In this document: piece after piece, positions 59,714 through 64,000 of the stretch
How the letters are laid out: each line of letters begins with the position of its first letter
How positions within the stretch are numbered: the stretch's first letter is position 1
Source: Marisediminicola senii
GTDB lineage: Bacteria; Actinomycetota; Actinomycetes; Actinomycetales; Microbacteriaceae
Assembly: GCF_011057645.1 (NCBI RefSeq)
Contig: NZ_JAALGE010000006.1
Location: 1-64,000 of the forward strand
Length of the DNA stretch: 64,000 nt
Direction of reading: 5' to 3'
Notes under the pieces: model-generated
The model's database searches: none
The model's input: only the letters and a program-made list of their open reading frames with translations
Told to the model about the DNA's origin: nothing
Made by a program: the position numbers and the translations under genes

Positions 59714-62700
59714 TCAGGCTAACGCGGCATCGGCGGCGAGCGCCTTGGTAATGCGTTGCACGCTCACCGGTTCCGCGGTGCGCAATTGTTGTGCGAACAG
59801 GCTCACCCGCAGCTCCTCGAGCAGCCAGCGCACCCGCACCAGGCGTGCCGGGGCGTCGCCGGGAAGCGGCACGGTGCCTCCCGCTGCCGCGAACTTCGCA
59901 AATGCCGTGGCCACCTCGTTCTGGGCGACGCGATCTTGCGCGACGGCGGTGGGCAGCCGCTCGAGCCGCGCGACGATCGCTCTGAGGTACCGCGGAAGGT
60001 GCTGCAGCTGGGCGACGCCGGTGCGAGACACGAAACCGGGGTAGATGAGCCCCGCGAGCTGGGTGCGCACGTCGGAGAGCGCGGGCAGCAGGGTCATGCT
60101 CGTCGCCTGGCTGATGGCGCGTTCGACGTCACGGCTGCCCGCGATGGTCGCGGTCACGGTGGTGACGACGGCGTAGAGCGAATCGATGAGGCCGGCCGAG
60201 ATGCGGGTGCGGGCGGCTTCGAAGTCGTCGCGGGTCCAGATGAGGCCGTCGGGGTGGTGCTCGCGCAACGCGGCATCCATCACCGCCACCAGGCAGTCAT
60301 CGAACAGCGCCTGCACGTTCTGGTACGGGCTCGCCGCGAGGGTGAGCTTCTCCTTCTGGCTCAGGTGGTCGCGCACCCAGGAGAGCGGCGACGGCACGGT
60401 GAGGAGGAGAAGGCGACGGATGCCGCCGGGCATGGCCAGCGCCTGGTCCGCGGGCGTGCTCATCACCCGGATCGACACGCTCGCGCCATCGTCGACGAGG
60501 GTCGGGAACCCGCGGATGACGCTGCCGGCCTGCCGGGTGTCGACGAGTTTCGGCAGCTCGTCGAAGTCCCACGTCGTCAGGCCGGCGCGCTCGAGGGAGT
60601 GCGGTGTGCGCTGCATGACCTTGGCGACGGTTTCGCGGGCGCGGGTCTTGAGCTTGTGCTGCAGGGACTCGAGGTCCTTGGCGTGGGCGACCTGGCGACC
60701 GTTGTCGTCGATGACGGCGAAGGTGATGCGCAGGTGCGGGGGAAGCCGCTCGGTGTCGAAGTCGTCGACGTCGACCGGGGTGTGCGTCTTGCGGCGGATG
60801 ACCTCGGCGAGGTACGCCGTGATCGACGTCTCCTCGAGCTCCTCGAGCGGCACGCCCGCCGCGCCCTCGAGCAGGCGCCTCGACCAGTCGGCGGCCGGTA
60901 CGACGTTGCGGCGGATCGCCTTCGGCAGGCTCTTGATCAGCGCCGTCACGAGCTCTTCGCGGAGGCCCGGCACCTGCCAGTCGAAGCCGGCGGGCGAGAG
61001 CCGGGCGAGCAGGGCGAGCGGCACCATGACGGTGACCCCGTCGTCGTCGGCTCCCGGTTCGAAGCGGTACTTGACCTTGAGCTTCTGGTCGCCCTGCTGC
61101 CAGGTGCTGGGGAAGGCGTTCTCGTCGACGCGCGTCTCATCTGGCTCGTCGACGAGGTTCTCGGCGGTCATGGTGAGCAGGTCGGGGGTGTCGACGCGCG
61201 CCTTGCGCCACCAGGTCTCGAACGAGCGGGCCGAGAACACGGTGGCGGGCAGGCGCCGGTGGTAGAACTCGAACACCGCCTCGTCGTCGACGAGGATGTC
61301 GCGGCGTCGGGTGCGTTCCTCGAGCTCGGTGAGCTCCTTGCGCAGCTTCTTGTTCGCCCGCTCGAACGCCGAGAGGCGCTGGTCGGTGCGCGAGAGATCC
61401 CAGTCGCCCTCGACGAGTGCGTGCCTGATGAACAGCTCGCGGGCGTACGCCGGATCGACGCGGGAGAACTGCACGGGACGACGCTGCACGAGCGGCACCC
61501 CGTAGAGGGTCACCCGCTCGTGGGCGACCACGGCGCCCTGCTTCTTCTCCCAGTGCGGCTCGCTGTAGCTGCGCTTGACGAGGTCGCCCGCGAGGGACTC
61601 GGCCCACGCCGGATCGATGGCGGCGTTGACGCGAGCGAAGAGACGGCTGGTCTCGACTAGTTCGGAGCTCATGACGGCATCCGGCTGCTTCTTCGCCAGG
61701 GCGGAGCCGGGGAAGATCAGGAACCGCACCTGGCGGGCACCGATGTAGTCCTTCTTCTGCACGTCCTTGATGCCGATCTGGCTGAGCAGGCCGGCGAGCA
61801 GCGACTTGTGGATGCCGGCGGGGTTGACGCTCTCCTCGCCGATGGTGAGCCCGAGCGGCTTGGCCATGCGCTGCAGCTGCCGGTAGACGTCGCCCCATTC
61901 ACGAATGCGAAGGAAGTTGAGGTACTCGGCCTTGCACAGGCGCCGGAACGCGCTGGAGGAGAGCTCGCGCTCCTTCTCCTTCGTGTAGTTCCAGAGGTTC
62001 AGCAGGGTGAGGAAGTCGCTCGTCGGGTCGGTGAAGCGCGCGTGCTGCTGGTCGGCCTGCGCGCGCTTCTCGAGGGGGCGCTCGCGGGGATCCTGGATGC
62101 TCAGAGCTGCGACGATGGCCATCACCTCGCGGGTGGTGCCGTGCTTCTTCGACTCGATGACCATGCGGGCGAGGCGCGGGTCGATGGGCAGCTGGGCGAG
62201 CTGCTTGCCGATCGCGGTGATCTCGTGGGTGGCGCCGGCGGCGCTGCTCGGCCCGGTCTTCGTGCCAGCGCCCTTGGGCAGGCGCACGGCGCCGAGCTCG
62301 CTGAGCAGGTCGAGGCCGTCCTTGATGCCGCGGGAGTCCGGCGGCTGCAGGAACGGGAACGCCGCGATGTCGCCGAGCCCGAGCGAGATCATCTGCAGGA
62401 TCACGGCCGCGAGGTTGGTGCGCAGGATCTCGGGCTCGGTGTACTCCGGGCGCTTCTGAAGGTCGAGCTCGGAGTACAGGCGGATCGCGATACCGTCGCT
62501 GGTGCGGCCGGACCGCCCGGAGCGCTGCATGGCCGACGCCTGCGAGATGGCCTCGATCGGCAGTCGCTGCACCTTCGAGCGCACGCTGTACCGCGAGATA
62601 CGGGCCATTCCGGCATCGATGACGTACCGGATGCCGGGCACGGTGAGACTCGTCTCGGCCACGTTCGTCGCCAGCACGATACGGCGCCGCACGCCCCCGC

Positions 62701-63598
62701 CGGTGGACGGGCGGAACACCTTGTGCTGGTCGGCGGCGCTCAGCCGGCCGTACAGGGGGAGCACCTCGGTGCCGGGCAGGTTGCGGCCCCGAATGGCTTC
62801 TTCGGCGTCGCGGATCTCGTTCTCGCCGCTGAGGAACACCAGCACGTCGCCGCTCGACTCGCGGGCCAGCTCGTCGAGGGCCGCGTTGATGCCGTCGATG
62901 GGGTCGAGGTCGGGTTCCACCTCGGCGGGCGCGGCGGATGCGGCATCCACCTCGACCGCATCGGGCACCAGTGGGCGATACCGCACCTCGACCGGGAACG
63001 TGCGACCGGAGACGGACACGATCGGGGCGCCGTCGAAGTGCTTCGAGAAGCTCTCGGGGTCGATGGTCGCCGAGGTGATGATGACCTTGAGGTCGGGGCG
63101 GCGGGGGAGCAGTTGCTTGAGGTAGCCGAGCAGGAAGTCGATGGTGAGGCTGCGCTCGTGCGCCTCGTCGATGATGATCGCGTCGTACTTCTTGAGCGTG
63201 CGGTCGCGGTGGATCTCGTTGAGCAGGATGCCGTCGGTCATCAGCTTGACCTTGGTGTGCTGGCCGACCCGGTCGGTGAAGCGCACCTGGTAGCCGACGA
63301 GCCCGCCGACCTCCTCGCCCAGCTCCTCGGCGATGCGCTCGGCGATGGTGCGCGCGGCGATGCGGCGGGGCTGCGTGTGCCCGATGCTCTGCCGGCCGAG
63401 TTCGAGCAGGATCTTCGGCAGCTGGGTGGTCTTGCCCGACCCGGTCTCGCCGGCGACGATGACGACCTGGTTGTCGCGGATGACGTCGGCGATCTCGCCG
63501 CGCATCTGGCTGACCGGCAGCTCTTCGGGATAGTGGATCACCATCGGCGGCGCGCCGTTCGCCGCGTTCGCGCCGGTAGGTGTGTCGAGAGAAGTCAT
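59714..63598 (-). CDS. hrpA: ATP-dependent RNA helicase HrpA (DEAH-box)
   Basis: A 1294-residue DEAH-box helicase, the usual HrpA length. Walker A AGETGSGKTT is at residues 49-58, motif Ia TQPRRIAARTIAERI, DEAH at 144-147, SAT in VIITSATIDPESF, and the C-terminal RecA domain with LATNVAETSLTVPGIRYVIDAGMAR and QRSGRSGRTSDG. It is followed by the HA2/ratchet and OB regions (DFLTLLNLWNYTKEKERELSSSAFRRLCK) and the long C-terminal DUF3418 part. In E. coli it acts on stalled ribosomes and mRNA. The ATG gives the normal N-terminus; a longer reading upstream has no ribosome site. Confidence 0.95.
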   Translation of the reverse strand: MTSLDTPTGANAANGAPPMVIHYPEELPVSQMRGEIADVIRDNQVVIVAGETGSGKTTQLPKILLELGRQSIGHTQPRRIAARTIAERIAEELGEEVGGLVGYQVRFTDRVGQHTKVKLMTDGILLNEIHRDRTLKKYDAIIIDEAHERSLTIDFLLGYLKQLLPRRPDLKVIITSATIDPESFSKHFDGAPIVSVSGRTFPVEVRYRPLVPDAVEVDAASAAPAEVEPDLDPIDGINAALDELARESSGDVLVFLSGENEIRDAEEAIRGRNLPGTEVLPLYGRLSAADQHKVFRPSTGGGVRRRIVLATNVAETSLTVPGIRYVIDAGMARISRYSVRSKVQRLPIEAISQASAMQRSGRSGRTSDGIAIRLYSELDLQKRPEYTEPEILRTNLAAVILQMISLGLGDIAAFPFLQPPDSRGIKDGLDLLSELGAVRLPKGAGTKTGPSSAAGATHEITAIGKQLAQLPIDPRLARMVIESKKHGTTREVMAIVAALSIQDPRERPLEKRAQADQQHARFTDPTSDFLTLLNLWNYTKEKERELSSSAFRRLCKAEYLNFLRIREWGDVYRQLQRMAKPLGLTIGEESVNPAGIHKSLLAGLLSQIGIKDVQKKDYIGARQVRFLIFPGSALAKKQPDAVMSSELVETSRLFARVNAAIDPAWAESLAGDLVKRSYSEPHWEKKQGAVVAHERVTLYGVPLVQRRPVQFSRVDPAYARELFIRHALVEGDWDLSRTDQRLSAFERANKKLRKELTELEERTRRRDILVDDEAVFEFYHRRLPATVFSARSFETWWRKARVDTPDLLTMTAENLVDEPDETRVDENAFPSTWQQGDQKLKVKYRFEPGADDDGVTVMVPLALLARLSPAGFDWQVPGLREELVTALIKSLPKAIRRNVVPAADWSRRLLEGAAGVPLEELEETSITAYLAEVIRRKTHTPVDVDDFDTERLPPHLRITFAVIDDNGRQVAHAKDLESLQHKLKTRARETVAKVMQRTPHSLERAGLTTWDFDELPKLVDTRQAGSVIRGFPTLVDDGASVSIRVMSTPADQALAMPGGIRRLLLLTVPSPLSWVRDHLSQKEKLTLAASPYQNVQALFDDCLVAVMDAALREHHPDGLIWTRDDFEAARTRISAGLIDSLYAVVTTVTATIAGSRDVERAISQATSMTLLPALSDVRTQLAGLIYPGFVSRTGVAQLQHLPRYLRAIVARLERLPTAVAQDRVAQNEVATAFAKFAAAGGTVPLPGDAPARLVRVRWLLEELRVSLFAQQLRTAEPVSVQRITKALAADAALA

Positions 63599-63755
63599 CA
63601 GCCCTCCATCGTACGTCGCGCCGGCCGCGGCATCCTGCGCGGCCAGCGGTCGCCGACGTAGGATTCGCATGCCGGCTTCGGAGCAGCAGCGGGGGTTCCC
63701 GTGCACGCGTGCTGATACACCGGGGCGTCAACGACGACCGAGAGGCACCACCGCC

Positions 63756-64000
63756 ATGACCTCGCACTTCAGCACGATGTCCGTCGCCGCCATCCTCGCC
63801 GAGAGCGCCGCGCGCTTCGCGGACACGGTCGCCGTGGTCGTGGGCGACGAGGAGACGACGTACCGCGACCTGTGGCGGCAATCCCGGGAGTATGCCGGGG
63901 CGCTCGCGGCACGCGGCATCCACCCCGGCGATCCCGTCGCGGTGCTCATTCCCAACGTCGCCGACTTTCCGCGGGTCTACTACGCCGTGCTCGCGCTCGG
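63756..64000 (+). CDS. AMP-binding acyl-CoA synthetase, 5' end only
   Basis: The coding region runs off the window after 81 codons. The product begins MTSHFSTMSVAAILAESAARFADTVAVVVGDEETTYRDLWRQSREYAGALAARGIHPGDPVAVLIPN, the N-terminal block of long-chain fatty acid CoA ligases, including the GDPVAVLIPN motif (A1). The P-loop and later motifs lie outside. It diverges from hrpA with 157 bp between. Confidence 0.9.
   Translation, partial: MTSHFSTMSVAAILAESAARFADTVAVVVGDEETTYRDLWRQSREYAGALAARGIHPGDPVAVLIPNVADFPRVYYAVLAL

Overview
The window is high-GC actinobacterial chromosome. Gene content and local gene order fit Microbacteriaceae: a 5-formyltetrahydrofolate cyclo-ligase / galU / rimJ neighbourhood, a DUF4011-helicase with an MTES_1575-type C-terminus, F420-linked oxidoreductases, and frequent GTG starts with 4-bp ATGA/GTGA overlaps. 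The first ~140 bases are homopolymer-rich and look like a low-quality contig end. No rRNA, CRISPR, IS element, integrase or phage gene was seen. One tRNA (Ala, anticodon CGC) is present.

Layout. 1-10.5 kb: NUDIX hydrolase, deazaflavin reductase, MFS permease, leucine-rich-repeat-variant protein, a Fbp/Thi-type ABC importer (solute-binding protein, ATPase, fused two-domain permease), a two-domain sulfurtransferase, and a universal stress protein coupled to an AGCS sodium/amino-acid symporter. 10.5-18.7 kb: a 36-residue basic protein, a coiled-coil membrane protein resembling the C-terminal part of TPM-domain proteins, a 1260-residue DUF4011/SF1-helicase/nuclease-like protein whose ATPase motifs are degenerate, an esterase, and the cyclo-ligase-fmdB-mscL operon. 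18.7-28.9 kb: galU, rimJ-like, a GlpR-like membrane protein, tRNA-Ala, an LLM flavin oxidoreductase, an NTF2-like protein, a DUF4349 lipoprotein coupled to a VAO-type oxidase, an aldo/keto reductase, a DUF1206 protein and an MFS permease. 28.9-33.5 kb: a ribonucleotide reductase operon preceded by tandem NrdR boxes. NrdB has the class Ic (Phe instead of radical Tyr) signature. The redox-active CxxC tail expected at the C-terminus of NrdA is instead encoded by a separate 57-codon gene between nrdA and nrdB.

33.5-51.4 kb: a large catabolic region with two local regulators (GntR and IclR). The IclR gene diverges from a long operon that encodes a ThDP enzyme, acyl-CoA ligase, cyclase-family hydrolase, tartrate/isopropylmalate-type dehydrogenase, DUF35 protein, cysteine-less thiolase homologue, MBL-fold hydrolase, an NMT1-type ABC importer, an amidohydrolase and a TauE-type exporter. 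The same palindrome, (C/T)AAGAC-N3-GTCTTG, lies at the promoters of both halves, so the IclR protein probably controls import and catabolism together. The substrate cannot be read from sequence; it is probably an organic or aromatic acid.

51.4-64 kb: a beta-oxidation-like pair (type II 3-hydroxyacyl-CoA dehydrogenase and thiolase), an arabinoside-utilisation operon (LacI regulator, sugar ABC importer, GH51 arabinofuranosidase) with a perfect LacI-type operator, the DEAH helicase HrpA, and the start of an acyl-CoA synthetase.

Two intergenic regions 50 kb apart (3062-3253 and 53483-53764) carry arrays of the same ~17-bp motif. Its copies are repeatedly phased at exactly 31 bp, and forward copies lie on the left with reverse copies on the right. 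I cannot match this element to a known family. The best candidates for something undescribed are this repeat, the split NrdA tail, the pseudo-helicase and the IclR-controlled catabolic cluster.
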